Shown: positions 23,271-32,212 of the stretch, one piece after another | How positions within the stretch are numbered: the first letter of the stretch is position 1 | Layout of the letters: each line of letters starts with the position of its first letter | NCBI RefSeq assembly: GCF_031180885.1 | Contig: NZ_JAPSLK010000012.1 | Coordinates: forward strand, 122,440-186,439 | Source of the DNA: Saccharothrix sp. | GTDB taxonomy: Bacteria; Actinomycetota; Actinomycetes; Mycobacteriales; Pseudonocardiaceae | Length of the DNA: 64,000 nt | Reading direction: 5' to 3' | Notes under the pieces: model-generated | Told to the model about the DNA's origin: nothing | What the model saw: the letters and a program-made list of their open reading frames with translations, nothing else | The model's database searches: none | Translations under genes and position numbers: made by a program

Positions 23271-23697
23271 GCAGGTGGTCTACCAGGTGGTCCAAAGCGG
23301 ACAGCGCGCGCACCACGTCCGCCCGCTCCCCCGGCTCCAGCTTGTCCAGCGCGGACCCGATGCGCTTCTCGTGCGCGGCCTGCCAGACGGCCAGTTGCTC
23401 GTGCCCCTGCGGCGTCACCGACAGCCGCGCGACGCGCCGGTCGGTCGGGTCGCCGGCGCGGGACACCAGGCCGCTCTCGATGAGCTGGCCCACCAGCCCG
23501 CTGACCGTGTTGGGCGCGAGCCGCAGTTCGGCGGCGAGGTCGCCGACCCGCATGGGCGGGCGCTCGGCCAGCGTCTGGAGCAGCTCGACCTGGGCCATCG
23601 GCAGCGAGTCCCACGGCCACTCCGACCGGATGCTGGTGCGCAGCGCCCGCCGGAGCCTGGTGACCACGTCGGTGAGCGTGCGTGCCTCGTCTGACAT
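23260..23697 (-). CDS. MarR-family transcriptional regulator
   Basis: 145 residues. The winged helix is clear: MAQVELLQTLAERPPMRVGDLAAELRL, recognition helix APNTVSGLVGQLIESGLV and wing DPTDRRVARLSVTPQG. It leads the marR-crcB-crcB operon, an unusual partner for fluoride channels, which more often answer to a riboswitch. It may repress this operon, the divergent methyltransferase gene, or both, through sites in the 315-bp region upstream. Confidence 0.9.
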   Translation of the reverse strand: MSDEARTLTDVVTRLRRALRTSIRSEWPWDSLPMAQVELLQTLAERPPMRVGDLAAELRLAPNTVSGLVGQLIESGLVSRAGDPTDRRVARLSVTPQGHEQLAVWQAAHEKRIGSALDKLEPGERADVVRALSALDHLVDHLRAH

Positions 23698-23722
23698 GGG
23701 CGAATGGTACTGGGTTCAACTA

Positions 23723-23764
23723 TGTCGGACACCGGACGAATCCCGGTCCGACGGGTGTCCGACA
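23723..23764. promoter_or_regulatory. Inverted repeat in the marR/methyltransferase intergenic region
   Basis: TGTCGGACACC (23723-23733) and GGTGTCCGACA (23754-23764) are a perfect 11-bp inverted repeat, and an inner CGGAC/GTCCG pair extends it. It lies 26 bp upstream of the marR start in the 315-bp divergent region 23698-24012, which has no gene. It could be an operator for MarR or a cruciform element. Confidence 0.5.
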
Positions 23765-24012
23765 CGGCCCGCGGAACGCGAAAACGCTGCGCCCACAAGG
23801 GATGTCGTCCGGGACGGCGACACCGGCCGGACACCGTCGTGGCCCGCACCCCGCGTCCACATCGCGGGATCACACGCAGGGTGATCCCGCACCGGCCCCG
23901 CGTACGCCGATCGGGGACAAGCGGGCGCGGGCTCTGCCGACAGTTGTCGCCCCCTTTGTACGCTTCCCCTCGCAAGGACCGGGGCAGGTCCCACCGAACA
24001 CGGAGAGCTGGA

Positions 24013-24822
24013 GTGGCGCGGAACGCGAACTGGGTCCCGGACGACGTGGACCCGGGACTCCCCAGCGCCGCCCGCCTCAGCGACTACCTGCTCGGCGGCG
24101 GCCACAACTTCGCCGCCGACCGCGCGCTGGCCGAGGAGTTCCTGGTCGCCCAGCCCAACGGGCGCGCGATCGTCCGCCTCAACCGGGCGTTCCTGCGGCG
24201 TGCGGTGCTGCACCTGGTCGACCACGGCATCCGGCAGTTCCTCGACCTGGGCTCGGGCATCCCGACCGTGGGCAGCGTCCACGAGATCGCGCACCGGGCC
24301 GCGCCCGACGCCCACGTGGTCTACGTCGACTACGAGGACGTCGCCGTCGCGCACAGCCGGATGCTGCTGGAGCACGAGCCGCGGGCCACCGTCCTGCAGG
24401 AGGACGTGACCGACCCGCACACCGTGCTGGCCGCCGCGCGCCGCACCGGCCTGCTGGACTTCACCGCGCCGGTGGGCGTGCTGGCCGTCGGCGTGTTCCA
24501 CTTCGTACCGCCGGAGCGCGACCCGGTCGGCGTGCTGGAGGTCTACCGGGACGCCCTGGCGCCGGGCAGCGCCCTCGCGCTGTCGCAGTTCACCTGGGAT
24601 TTGCAGCCGGTGGAGATGGCGGGGGTCGTCGAGGTGATGAAGAAGAGCATGAACCCGGTGTTCCCGCGCACCCACGAGGAGATCACCGCGCTCTTCGCGG
24701 GCTTCGAGGTGGTGCCGCCGGGTGTCGTGCCGCCGCCGCTGTGGCGGCCGGAGGAGGAGATCGCCGGGCGGGACGACCCGGCGCAGGCGGGCATCTTCGC
24801 GGGAGTGGGCCACAAGCGGTGA
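24013..24822 (+). CDS. SAM-dependent methyltransferase, actinobacterial DUF574/Methyltransf_19 type
   Basis: 269 residues from GTG 24013; the frame extends upstream to 23704 without coding character. The sequence carries the family phrase AARLSDYLLGGGHNFAADRALAEEF and the SAM-binding motif QFLDLGSGIPTVGSVHEIA, then acidic YVDYED. This family is abundant in Streptomyces and relatives, with no established substrate. It sits 6 nt before the GGDEF gene, so the two are probably one transcription unit. Confidence 0.87.
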   Translation: MARNANWVPDDVDPGLPSAARLSDYLLGGGHNFAADRALAEEFLVAQPNGRAIVRLNRAFLRRAVLHLVDHGIRQFLDLGSGIPTVGSVHEIAHRAAPDAHVVYVDYEDVAVAHSRMLLEHEPRATVLQEDVTDPHTVLAAARRTGLLDFTAPVGVLAVGVFHFVPPERDPVGVLEVYRDALAPGSALALSQFTWDLQPVEMAGVVEVMKKSMNPVFPRTHEEITALFAGFEVVPPGVVPPPLWRPEEEIAGRDDPAQAGIFAGVGHKR

Positions 24823-24828
24823 GACCAC

Positions 24829-26862
24829 GTGACGCCGCCGCGTAGCCCACAGCGGGAAGAACTCGCCCGGGAGTGGATGCGGGCCGTCTACCCGACGGCC
24901 TACGTGCCGCTGTCCCCGGCGGAGATCGAGCGGTTCCTGCGCGAGCTGGTGGACGTGATCGCCGATGCCGTGCAGGCGGACCCGTTCACCGTCGAGCCGG
25001 TCGCGGCGGTCGGCGAACGGCTCGTCAAGGCGCACTTCAACGGGCCGGACACGTTGCAGCGCACGGTGGAGGTGCTCGGCCGGACCCTGCTGTTCACGCC
25101 CGAGCTGGAGGACGTGCCGCAGCTGCCGGAGAAGGTCGTGGCGATCCTGGGCAGCCTCAGCACCAGCTTCGCCATCGCCATGCGGCTGGACGCGTTCGAC
25201 CAGCAGGAGGAGATCAAGCGCGCGTTGATGGCGGCCAAGACCCGTGCCGAGCGGGCGGCCAAGGTCAACGAGAGCCGGTTCCGGGAGGTGTTCACCACCG
25301 CCGCGTTCGGCATCGCGATCACCGACCTGCGCGGGGTGTGCGTGCAGGCCAACGCCGCGCTCGGCGAGATGATCGGCGTGCCGCACGAGGACCTGCCCGG
25401 CCGCAAGCTCATCGGCGTGTTCCACCCGGACGACCGCGAGGCGCTGGCCGGCATGTACCGGGCCGTGGGCGCGGGCCGCGTCGACCGGTTCCGCGAGCAG
25501 CGCCGCCTGCTCGGCGAGGACGGCGACCCGGTGTGGGTGCACCTGGCGGTGTCGTTGCTGCGCGACGCCGACGGCGCGCCCGCCTACCACGTGACGATGG
25601 CCGAGGACGTCACCGAACTGCACCTGCTGCAGAAGAACCTCGACCACCAGCTCCTGCACGACTCGCTGACCGGCCTGTCCAACCGGCAGCGCTTCGCGAC
25701 CCGGCTGGAGGCGATGCACAAGTCCGCCCCGGACGGCATCACCCTGTACCACTTGGACCTCGACGCCTTCTCCGTGGTGAACAACGGCCTGGGCCACCCC
25801 GCCGGCGACGACCTGCTGCGCGAGGTCGCCCGGCGGCTGAACAACGTGTTCTCCGGCGAGCAGGCCCTCGTGGCGAGGATCGGCGGCGACGAGTTCGCGA
25901 TCGTGGTGGCCAACCGCCCCGAGACGCCCAAAGTCCCCCAGATGGTCGAACGCATCAACGCCGCTCTGGAAATCCCCCTGCCCAACGGCACCGCCTTAAG
26001 CGCAGGGATCGGCGTGGTGGATCGCCCTTCCCCGGGCTGGGCCACCTCGGAACTCCTGCGTGCCGCCAACGCCACCCTCCGCCGCGCGAAGGCGAAGGGC
26101 AAAGGCCAATGGCAGACCTACGACCGCCCCAAGGACACCGCTTCCCGCTCCTGGCTGGCCCGCGCGGCGAGAATGCCCGGCGCCCTCCGCGACACCGAAC
26201 TGGAAGTCGAATTCCGCCCCATCGTCGACTTGACGACCCGAGCACCGGTCGGCCAACTCGCCAGACTCCGATGGGACGACCTCGAACACCGCGATTGCGT
26301 GAAGATGGCCGAAGCGAACGGCCTGTCGCTCAAATTGGGCCAATGGGCGCTCCAGGAAGCCGCCGAGCCCGCCGCCACCTGGTCGGCCGGCACCCTCCAC
26401 TTCGAACTCTCACCGATGCAGTCCCGCGACGAAGACCTGGTCGCCACGGTGAAACGAGTGCTCGACGAGACCGGTTTACCAGGCGCTTCGCTGTGCCTCC
26501 ACCTGGACACCCGCGCCATGCTCGACGAGGACGGCGACAACGCCGAGGTGCTCCGGGAAATGGGCATCTCGCTGGCGCTGTCGGGTTTCAACGGCGGCCA
26601 GGCGGAACTGTCGTTGCTGGGCGAGTTGCCGGTCGACGCGCTGGTGCTCGCCCCTTCGGTGGTCAGCCGCCTGGCGGTCGAAGAAGAGTCGCTGCCGCAC
26701 AAAGCCATCGGGTTGATGGTGCGGACCATCCGGGCATCCGGTTACACGGTGTACGTGCCGGACGTCCCGACGACCGCTTTGGCGAACTGGTGGGCCGAAA
26801 CCGGTGCCGACGCCGCTTTCGGCCCCTTCTCCGGCCCCCCACTCCCGGGCTACGACCTCTGA
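24829..26862 (+). CDS. PAS-GGDEF protein with degenerate EAL domain; carries two TTA codons
   Basis: 677 residues from GTG 24829. Order: helical N-terminal domain (about 1-140), PAS (about 150-270, FREVFTTAAFGIAITDLRG), GGDEF (about 285-445) with intact active site GGDEF at 352-356, and an EAL-like domain (about 465-677). In the EAL domain the motif position reads GQLARLRW and the NLSP position reads FELSP, so phosphodiesterase activity is unlikely. It should make cyclic di-GMP, which controls development in actinomycetes. Two TTA leucine codons lie in frame (25996-25998 and 26476-26478), implying dependence on a rare tRNA such as bldA. Confidence 0.9.
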   Translation: MTPPRSPQREELAREWMRAVYPTAYVPLSPAEIERFLRELVDVIADAVQADPFTVEPVAAVGERLVKAHFNGPDTLQRTVEVLGRTLLFTPELEDVPQLPEKVVAILGSLSTSFAIAMRLDAFDQQEEIKRALMAAKTRAERAAKVNESRFREVFTTAAFGIAITDLRGVCVQANAALGEMIGVPHEDLPGRKLIGVFHPDDREALAGMYRAVGAGRVDRFREQRRLLGEDGDPVWVHLAVSLLRDADGAPAYHVTMAEDVTELHLLQKNLDHQLLHDSLTGLSNRQRFATRLEAMHKSAPDGITLYHLDLDAFSVVNNGLGHPAGDDLLREVARRLNNVFSGEQALVARIGGDEFAIVVANRPETPKVPQMVERINAALEIPLPNGTALSAGIGVVDRPSPGWATSELLRAANATLRRAKAKGKGQWQTYDRPKDTASRSWLARAARMPGALRDTELEVEFRPIVDLTTRAPVGQLARLRWDDLEHRDCVKMAEANGLSLKLGQWALQEAAEPAATWSAGTLHFELSPMQSRDEDLVATVKRVLDETGLPGASLCLHLDTRAMLDEDGDNAEVLREMGISLALSGFNGGQAELSLLGELPVDALVLAPSVVSRLAVEEESLPHKAIGLMVRTIRASGYTVYVPDVPTTALANWWAETGADAAFGPFSGPPLPGYDL

Positions 26863-26868
26863 CCGCGG

Positions 26869-28227
26869 TCACAGCGCCTTGACGGCGGTGAGCAGTTTGG
26901 TCAACGACTCCTTGGCGTCACCGAACAGCAACGTCGTCTTCGGGTTGTAGAGCAGCTCGTTGTCCACGCCCGCGAACCCGGGCCGCATCGACCGCTTCAT
27001 GAACACGACCGACTTGGCCTTGTCCACGTCGAAGATCGGCATCCCGTAGATCGGGCTCGACGGCTCGTCCCGCGCCCCCGGGTTGACCACGTCGTTGGCC
27101 CCGACCACCAGGACCACGTCCACGCTCCCCATCCCGGGGTTGACGTCGTCCAACTCCTTCAACTGCTCGTAAGGCACGTCCGCCTCCGCGAGCAGCACGT
27201 TCATGTGCCCCGGCATCCGCCCCGCGACCGGGTGGATGCCGTAGTTCACCGAGATCCCGCGCGACTCCAGCAACTGCGCCAACTCCCGCGCCGCGTGCTG
27301 GGCCTGCGCGACCGCCAACCCGTACCCCGGCACCACCAGCACGGAGTGCGCGTACCCGAGCAGGATGGCGACGTCCTCGACCGTGCCCGCTCGAACGGTG
27401 CGCTGCTCCCCACCACCGGCACTCGGTGGCGCGGCTTTGAAAGCGCCGAACAGGATGTTCGTGAGCGGCCTGCCCATCGCCTGCGCCATGAGCCGGGTCA
27501 GGATGGTGCCGGACGCGCCGACCAGGGTGCCCGCCACGATCAACAACGTGTTGCCCAGGACGTAACCGGACGCGGCGACGGCCAAGCCGGTGAAGGCGTT
27601 CAGCAGGGAGATCGCGATTGGGACGTCCGCACCGCCCACCGGCAGCACGAACAGCACACCCAGCGCCAAGCCCGCCAACGCCAGCAGCACCAGCAGCGCG
27701 CTCGAATCGGTGAACAGCACGGCCAGCGCCAGCAGCCCGCTGACCGCCGCCACCGCGATGCTGATCACCTGGCCGGCGGGCAGCAGCACCGGCCGGGTCG
27801 TCATGATCTCCTGCAACTTCAGGAAGGTCACCACGCTGCCGGAGAAGCTGACCGATCCGATGAGGACGGTCAACACCGTGGCCACGTCGAACAGCACGCC
27901 GCCGTCGGCGACCTCCAGAAACTCGGTCAGCGCCACCAGGGCCGCCGCCGCGCCGCCCACGCCGTTGAACAGCGCCACCATCTGCGGGATGGCGGTCATC
28001 TTCACCTGGCGGGCCGCCGGGATGCCCACGGCGGTGCCGGCGGCCACCGCGACCAGGATGAGCACGAGGTTGTGCGACACCGAGAAGAACGCCGTCACCA
28101 CGGCCAGTGCCATGCCCGCCGCGCCGACGAGGTTGCCGGCGCGGGCGTACCGGGGCGTGCTGAGGCCCTTGAGCGCCAGGATGAAGCACAGGGCGGCGGC
28201 CAGGTAGGCGAGCTGGACCCAGTTCAT
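26869..28227 (-). CDS. pntB: NAD(P) transhydrogenase subunit beta
   Basis: 452 residues. Eight or nine membrane helices fill about residues 1-265, then comes the NADP(H)-binding domain III with VEDVAILLGYAHSVLVVPGYGLAVAQAQ, the GIHPVAGRMPGHMNVLLAEADVPYE-type region, and VLVVGANDVVNP. Translocates protons while transferring hydride between NADH and NADP+. ATG overlaps the stop of the small alpha subunit gene (ATGA). Last gene of a three-gene operon, the split form common in actinobacteria. It ends 7 nt from the convergent GGDEF gene. Confidence 0.97.
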   Translation of the reverse strand: MNWVQLAYLAAALCFILALKGLSTPRYARAGNLVGAAGMALAVVTAFFSVSHNLVLILVAVAAGTAVGIPAARQVKMTAIPQMVALFNGVGGAAAALVALTEFLEVADGGVLFDVATVLTVLIGSVSFSGSVVTFLKLQEIMTTRPVLLPAGQVISIAVAAVSGLLALAVLFTDSSALLVLLALAGLALGVLFVLPVGGADVPIAISLLNAFTGLAVAASGYVLGNTLLIVAGTLVGASGTILTRLMAQAMGRPLTNILFGAFKAAPPSAGGGEQRTVRAGTVEDVAILLGYAHSVLVVPGYGLAVAQAQHAARELAQLLESRGISVNYGIHPVAGRMPGHMNVLLAEADVPYEQLKELDDVNPGMGSVDVVLVVGANDVVNPGARDEPSSPIYGMPIFDVDKAKSVVFMKRSMRPGFAGVDNELLYNPKTTLLFGDAKESLTKLLTAVKAL

Positions 28228-28499
28228 CGCTTGTGCCCCTTGAACATCTCCAGCATCCGGTCGGTGACCACGAAGCCGCCGACCACGTTCACCGTGGCCA
28301 GGAAGACCGCCAGCAGGCCGAGCACCAGCTCGATCCCGCCCTCGGCCTGGCCGGTGATCAGGATCGCGCCGACGAGGATCACGCCGTGGATGGCGTTGGC
28401 GCCGGACATCAGCGGGGTGTGCAGGATCGTGGAGACCTTCGAGACCACCTCGAAGCCCACGAACACGGCCAGCACGAAGATCGTCAGCAGGTCGATCAC
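28224..28499 (-). CDS. pntAb: NAD(P) transhydrogenase subunit alpha, membrane part
   Basis: 91 residues from GTG 28499, overlapping the stop of pntAa by GTGA. Three membrane helices (LLTIFVLAVFVGFEVV; AIHGVILVGAILITG; LVLGLLAVFLATVNVVGGFVVTDRMLEMF). It corresponds to the C-terminal membrane domain of the E. coli alpha subunit, made here as a separate peptide. The same strand's longer frame up to 28712 is a shadow. Confidence 0.95.
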   Translation of the reverse strand: MIDLLTIFVLAVFVGFEVVSKVSTILHTPLMSGANAIHGVILVGAILITGQAEGGIELVLGLLAVFLATVNVVGGFVVTDRMLEMFKGHKR

Positions 28500-29605
28500 A
28501 GCAGCTCCCTGGTGGGCGCGTGCCGGACCTCGCCGGCGTGGGTCAGGCACGCTCCGCCCAACACCTCGTCGTCCAGGTCGGGGACGACCCGGCCGTCCTC
28601 GGTCATCAAGCCGAGGAAGTTGGCGACGTTGCGCGCGTACAGGCGGCTGGCGTGCACCGGCATGGTGCTGGGCAGGTTGCGGACCCCGTGCACGAGGACC
28701 TCGCCGACCCACACGTCCTCGCCCGGCTTGGAACCGACGACGTTGCCGCCCGACTCGGCGGCCAAATCGACCACCACCGACCCGGGGGTCATGGCCTTGA
28801 GCATGTCGGTGGTGACCAGGACGGGCGCCTTGCGGCCGGGGATGGCGGCGGTGGAGATGACCACGTCGCTCTGCGCGACGCGTTCGGCGATGAGTTCGCG
28901 CTGGCGTTCCAGGAACTGCTCGGACTGCGCCGAGGCGTACACGCCGTCCTGGGACTCCAGGTCCAGCTCCAGGAACTTCGCGCCCAGGCTGCGCACCTCC
29001 TCGGCGGCGGCCCGGCGGACGTCGTAGGCCTCGACCACGGCGCCCAGCCGGCGGGACGTGGCGATCGCCTGCAACCCGGCCACGCCCGCGCCCAGCACGA
29101 GGACCTTGGCGGGCGGGACGGTGCCCGCGGCGGTGGTGAACATCGGCAGGAAGCGCGGCAGGTGCTGCGCGGCCACCAGGACCGCGCGGTAACCCGCCAC
29201 CAGGGCCTGGGAGGACAGCGCGTCGGCGCCCTGCGCCCGGGTCACGCGCGGCAGCAGGTCGAGGCTGAACGCGGTGACCCCGCGCTCGGCCAGCACCCGC
29301 ACCAGGTCCAGCTCGGCGGACGGTTGGAGGAAGCTGACGGTGATGTCGCCCTCGCGCAGCTTTCGCGCCTGCTCGACGTCGAGCGGCTGCACGGAGACCA
29401 CGACCTCGGTGGTCCCCGCGGGGTGGTCGGGGACGATCTCGGCGCCGGCCGACCGGTAGGACTCGTCCGAGGCGTGCGCGTGCACGCCCGCCCCGGACTG
29501 CACGTCCACCGCGAGACCGGCGCCGATCAGCGTGGTCACCGTTTCCGGTAGACCGGCTACGCGGCGCTCAGCGGGCCGCGACTCCGCGGGGATGCCCACT
29601 CTCAC
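28496..29605 (-). CDS. pntAa: NAD(P) transhydrogenase subunit alpha, NAD(H)-binding part
   Basis: 369 residues. Domain I of transhydrogenase, related to alanine dehydrogenase: N-terminal RVGIPAESRPAERRVAGLPETV, NAD-binding VLVLGAGVAGLQAIATSRRLGA and the mobile-loop region with AESGGNVVGS. Soluble and cytoplasmic. GTG start. The three genes overlap by 4 nt each (GTGA, ATGA), so translation is coupled. Upstream 29606-29683 separates it from the nos gene, which has the same orientation and ends at 29684. Confidence 0.95.
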   Translation of the reverse strand: MRVGIPAESRPAERRVAGLPETVTTLIGAGLAVDVQSGAGVHAHASDESYRSAGAEIVPDHPAGTTEVVVSVQPLDVEQARKLREGDITVSFLQPSAELDLVRVLAERGVTAFSLDLLPRVTRAQGADALSSQALVAGYRAVLVAAQHLPRFLPMFTTAAGTVPPAKVLVLGAGVAGLQAIATSRRLGAVVEAYDVRRAAAEEVRSLGAKFLELDLESQDGVYASAQSEQFLERQRELIAERVAQSDVVISTAAIPGRKAPVLVTTDMLKAMTPGSVVVDLAAESGGNVVGSKPGEDVWVGEVLVHGVRNLPSTMPVHASRLYARNVANFLGLMTEDGRVVPDLDDEVLGGACLTHAGEVRHAPTRELL

Positions 29606-29683
29606 GGAGAGTCACACTAGGCGATCAAAGGTGATCCACACCACATCCACGGTTGACTTTAACCGGACGGGCGTACTGGCGTG

Positions 29684-30835
29684 CTAGTGGATGACCGGGC
29701 ACACGCCCTTCGTGTCGCCGGGGAAGAAGTTGGGCACCAGCTCGTTCTTGTCGTAGTACCGGTGGAACACGCTGGTGATCCCGCTCGACATGGGCGGCAC
29801 GATCCACGTCCAGTCCGCCGGGCAGCTGCGGCCCGCCGCCTCCTCCTTCTTCAGGTGCGTGAGGAACCGGTCGGACTCGGTGTGGTGGTCGGTGATGGTC
29901 ACGCCCGCCTCGGCGAACGAGTGCAGCACCGCGCGGTTCAGCTCGACCAGGACCCGGTCCCGCCACAGGGTCTGCACCCTCGAGGTGTCCAGGCCCATCC
30001 GCTTGCCCAGGTAGGGCAGCAGGTCGTAGCGGTCGGTGTCGGCGAAGTTGCGGGCGCCGATCTCCGTGCCCATGTACCAGCCGTTGAAGGGGGCGGCCGG
30101 GTAGTCGACGCCGCCGATGCGCAGGCGCATGTTGCTGATGGCGGGGACGGCGTGCCAGCGCAGTCCCAGGTTGGCCAGCCACGGGTACTCGGGGTGGCTG
30201 ATCGGGACCTCCATGACGGCGTCCCGGGGCAGTTCCAGCAGGTACGGCTCGGCGTCCTCGCGCTCCACGACCAGCGGCAGCACGTCGAACGGGCCGCGCT
30301 CGGCCGGCGGGCGCCAGCCCATGCCGATGACGTGGTCGGTGAGGTCGGCGTTGCGGCGGTCGCCGAGGACACCGCCGTCCGGGCCCCGGTAGCCGGCGTA
30401 GCGGACCAGCTGCTCGTTGCGGATGCGCGGACCGGGCTGGCCGGGCTCGTCGGGGGCGAACACGGTGATCACCGGTCGGACCTTGCCGCCGTTGGTGGCG
30501 AGCTTGAGGTGCTCGACGCACTCGTCGGCGACCTCCTTGGGGTCGCGCAGGTCGCGCAGGTCGCGGACCTTGAGGCTGTGCCAGTACAGCCGGCCGATGC
30601 AGCGGGCGCTGTTGCGCCAGGCGACGCGCGCGCCGAAGGCCAGCTCGGCGGCCGTGTGGCGGTAGGTGCCGGTCGCGGCGACCTCGGCGTGGACCTCGGC
30701 CAGGCGGTGCTCGACCGGGCCCTCCTCGGGGTGCTCGGAGCGGTGCAGGCGGATGAAGTCGTCGGCCTCGGCGAGGTCGACGGTGGTGGCGCGCAGGGGG
30801 ATGGCTTCAGTCGGACACGAGGGGACGGGGGCCAT
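29684..30835 (-). CDS. nos: Bacterial nitric oxide synthase, oxygenase domain only
   Basis: 383 residues from ATG 30835, the normal length for a bacterial NOS; no reductase domain is attached. The heme-thiolate ligand is Cys79 in WRNSARCIGR. Further family landmarks are GYRGPDGGVLGD, HPEYPWLANLGLRWHAVPAISNM, FNGWYMGTEIGARNF and the C-terminal WTWIVPPMSSGITSVFHRY, which covers arginine and pterin binding. It converts L-arginine to citrulline and NO using a separate electron donor. Its neighbours (transhydrogenase, monooxygenase) are not known partners, although PntAB could supply NADPH. Confidence 0.95.
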   Translation of the reverse strand: MAPVPSCPTEAIPLRATTVDLAEADDFIRLHRSEHPEEGPVEHRLAEVHAEVAATGTYRHTAAELAFGARVAWRNSARCIGRLYWHSLKVRDLRDLRDPKEVADECVEHLKLATNGGKVRPVITVFAPDEPGQPGPRIRNEQLVRYAGYRGPDGGVLGDRRNADLTDHVIGMGWRPPAERGPFDVLPLVVEREDAEPYLLELPRDAVMEVPISHPEYPWLANLGLRWHAVPAISNMRLRIGGVDYPAAPFNGWYMGTEIGARNFADTDRYDLLPYLGKRMGLDTSRVQTLWRDRVLVELNRAVLHSFAEAGVTITDHHTESDRFLTHLKKEEAAGRSCPADWTWIVPPMSSGITSVFHRYYDKNELVPNFFPGDTKGVCPVIH

Positions 30836-30875
30836 GGCGCGACACCGTAGTTGCACTTTCGTGGTCGGTGCACCG

Positions 30876-30904
30876 CCGTGCCGGTCACCCGGGGGTCGGC
30901 ACGG
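30876..30904 (-). terminator. Hairpin between FAD monooxygenase and nos
   Basis: CCGTGCCG (30876-30883) pairs with CGGCACGG (30897-30904). It lies downstream of the monooxygenase stop (31037) and just upstream of nos, so it would end the monooxygenase transcript. Confidence 0.5.
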
Positions 30905-31036
30905 CCGGCGATCAGTGCCGCACGGTGAGTGCTTGATCCGGCGGAAGAGTGAGGAATCCTGCGAAAACGAGTGATATTGGATCGTTACCCGCTCGACTCG
31001 CGGCGGTGACCAGTGATTTGCATCACGGTCCATTTT

Positions 31037-32155
31037 TCACCTATCGGGTGACAGCTCCGGTGCCCGCCAAGCGGTGAAGGTCGACATGCCCCGGACGGCC
31101 GCGCTTGACGGCAGCGCGCGCAGGACGGTGTTGCGCGCGGCGATGGCCGCCGGGTTGCGCAGCCGGTGCCCGAACCGGCCGGCCAGGCGCGACATCCGGG
31201 CCACCGCCAGACCGCGCGGCCGTCGTTCGCGGTCGTAGTGGGCCAGCGCCTCGGCCACCGTCCCGAACCGGGCCAGGGCGGCGGCCAGCACCACGCCGTC
31301 CTCGATCGCCATACAAGCCCCTTGTCCCAGGTAGGGCGTCATCGCATGGGCGGCGTCACCGAGCAGCGCCACGCGCCCCTTGGCGTAGGAGGGCGGCTGC
31401 TCCCGCAACTCGTGGATGTCGTGGCGCAGAACGGCGTCCGCCGGGGTGGCGTCGAGAAGATCCCCGATCGGCCGGTGCCAGTCCCCCACCAGCCGCCGCA
31501 CCTCACCGAGCTCGCCGTCCGGATCGGCCTCTCCGCCCTCGACCACTCCCCTTTCCGGCGCGACGGTGGCGGCGTACCAGTAGACCCGGTCGTCCCCCAA
31601 CGGCAGGATGCCGAACTCCGTCCCCGCCCCCAGCGTCTGGTTGACCTCCAGGTCACGCGCGAACGGCACGCTCGTCACGCTCCGCCACGCCGTAGCCCCC
31701 GCGTAGACCGGTCGGGGCAGCCCCGGGAACAGCACCTCCCGCACCCGACTCCAAATCCCGTCCGCCCCCACCACCAGATCCGCATCAAGATCATCCACAG
31801 CCGTGACCTCGGTATCGGTCACCAAACACCGCTCCGGCAACGCCCTCCGCAACACCCGGTGCAAGTCGGCCCGATGCACCGCGACGACATGCTCCCCCGC
31901 CGCAACCCGAACCAACGCCCGCCCCCGCCAGTCCCGCACACCACCACCCACCCGCCCCGTCCCGATCCGCCGAACCTCGTCCGCCAGCCCCAACACCCCC
32001 AGCGCCCGCATCGCGTTCGGCATCACCCCGATCCCCGCTCCCACCTCCCCGAACGAAGCCGCCCGCTCCAACACCACGACCTCCCACCCCACCGCCCGCA
32101 ACGCCACCGCGGCCGAAACCCCACCCAGCCCGCCCCCCACGACCACCGCACGCAT
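31037..32155 (-). CDS. FAD-dependent monooxygenase (class A flavoprotein hydroxylase)
   Basis: 372 residues from ATG 32155; an upstream open frame reaches 32290. The three hallmark motifs are present: VVVGGGLGGVSAAVALRAVG (FAD ADP moiety), VGADGIWSRVR (DG motif, NADPH/FAD) and GDAAHAMTPYLGQGACMAIED (FAD ribityl). The family hydroxylates aromatic acids, quinones, tetracyclines and similar compounds. It is divergent from a TetR gene with two operator palindromes between them, so it is probably induced by its own substrate or a toxic compound. Confidence 0.92.
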   Translation of the reverse strand: MRAVVVGGGLGGVSAAVALRAVGWEVVVLERAASFGEVGAGIGVMPNAMRALGVLGLADEVRRIGTGRVGGGVRDWRGRALVRVAAGEHVVAVHRADLHRVLRRALPERCLVTDTEVTAVDDLDADLVVGADGIWSRVREVLFPGLPRPVYAGATAWRSVTSVPFARDLEVNQTLGAGTEFGILPLGDDRVYWYAATVAPERGVVEGGEADPDGELGEVRRLVGDWHRPIGDLLDATPADAVLRHDIHELREQPPSYAKGRVALLGDAAHAMTPYLGQGACMAIEDGVVLAAALARFGTVAEALAHYDRERRPRGLAVARMSRLAGRFGHRLRNPAAIAARNTVLRALPSSAAVRGMSTFTAWRAPELSPDR

Positions 32156-32166
32156 CCCGAGACTCC

Positions 32167-32204
32167 CTTCTACACCTGTAGAAGCTACTCTACATCGGTA
32201 GAAG
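32167..32204. promoter_or_regulatory. Two TetR operator palindromes, 20 bp apart
   Basis: Site 1 (32167-32184) is CTTCTAC-N4-GTAGAAG, a perfect palindrome. Site 2 (32188-32204) has CTCTAC-N4-GTAGAA. Centres are at 32175.5 and 32195.5, two helical turns apart. They fill the 57-bp gap between the monooxygenase (ATG 32155) and TetR (TTG 32213) genes, so the regulator would repress both. Confidence 0.8.
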
Positions 32205-32212
32205 GAGGCCCC

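Noticed and set aside
23698..24012. Fluoride riboswitch upstream of the crcB genes
   Set aside because: No conserved fluoride-riboswitch core was seen; the operon begins with marR.
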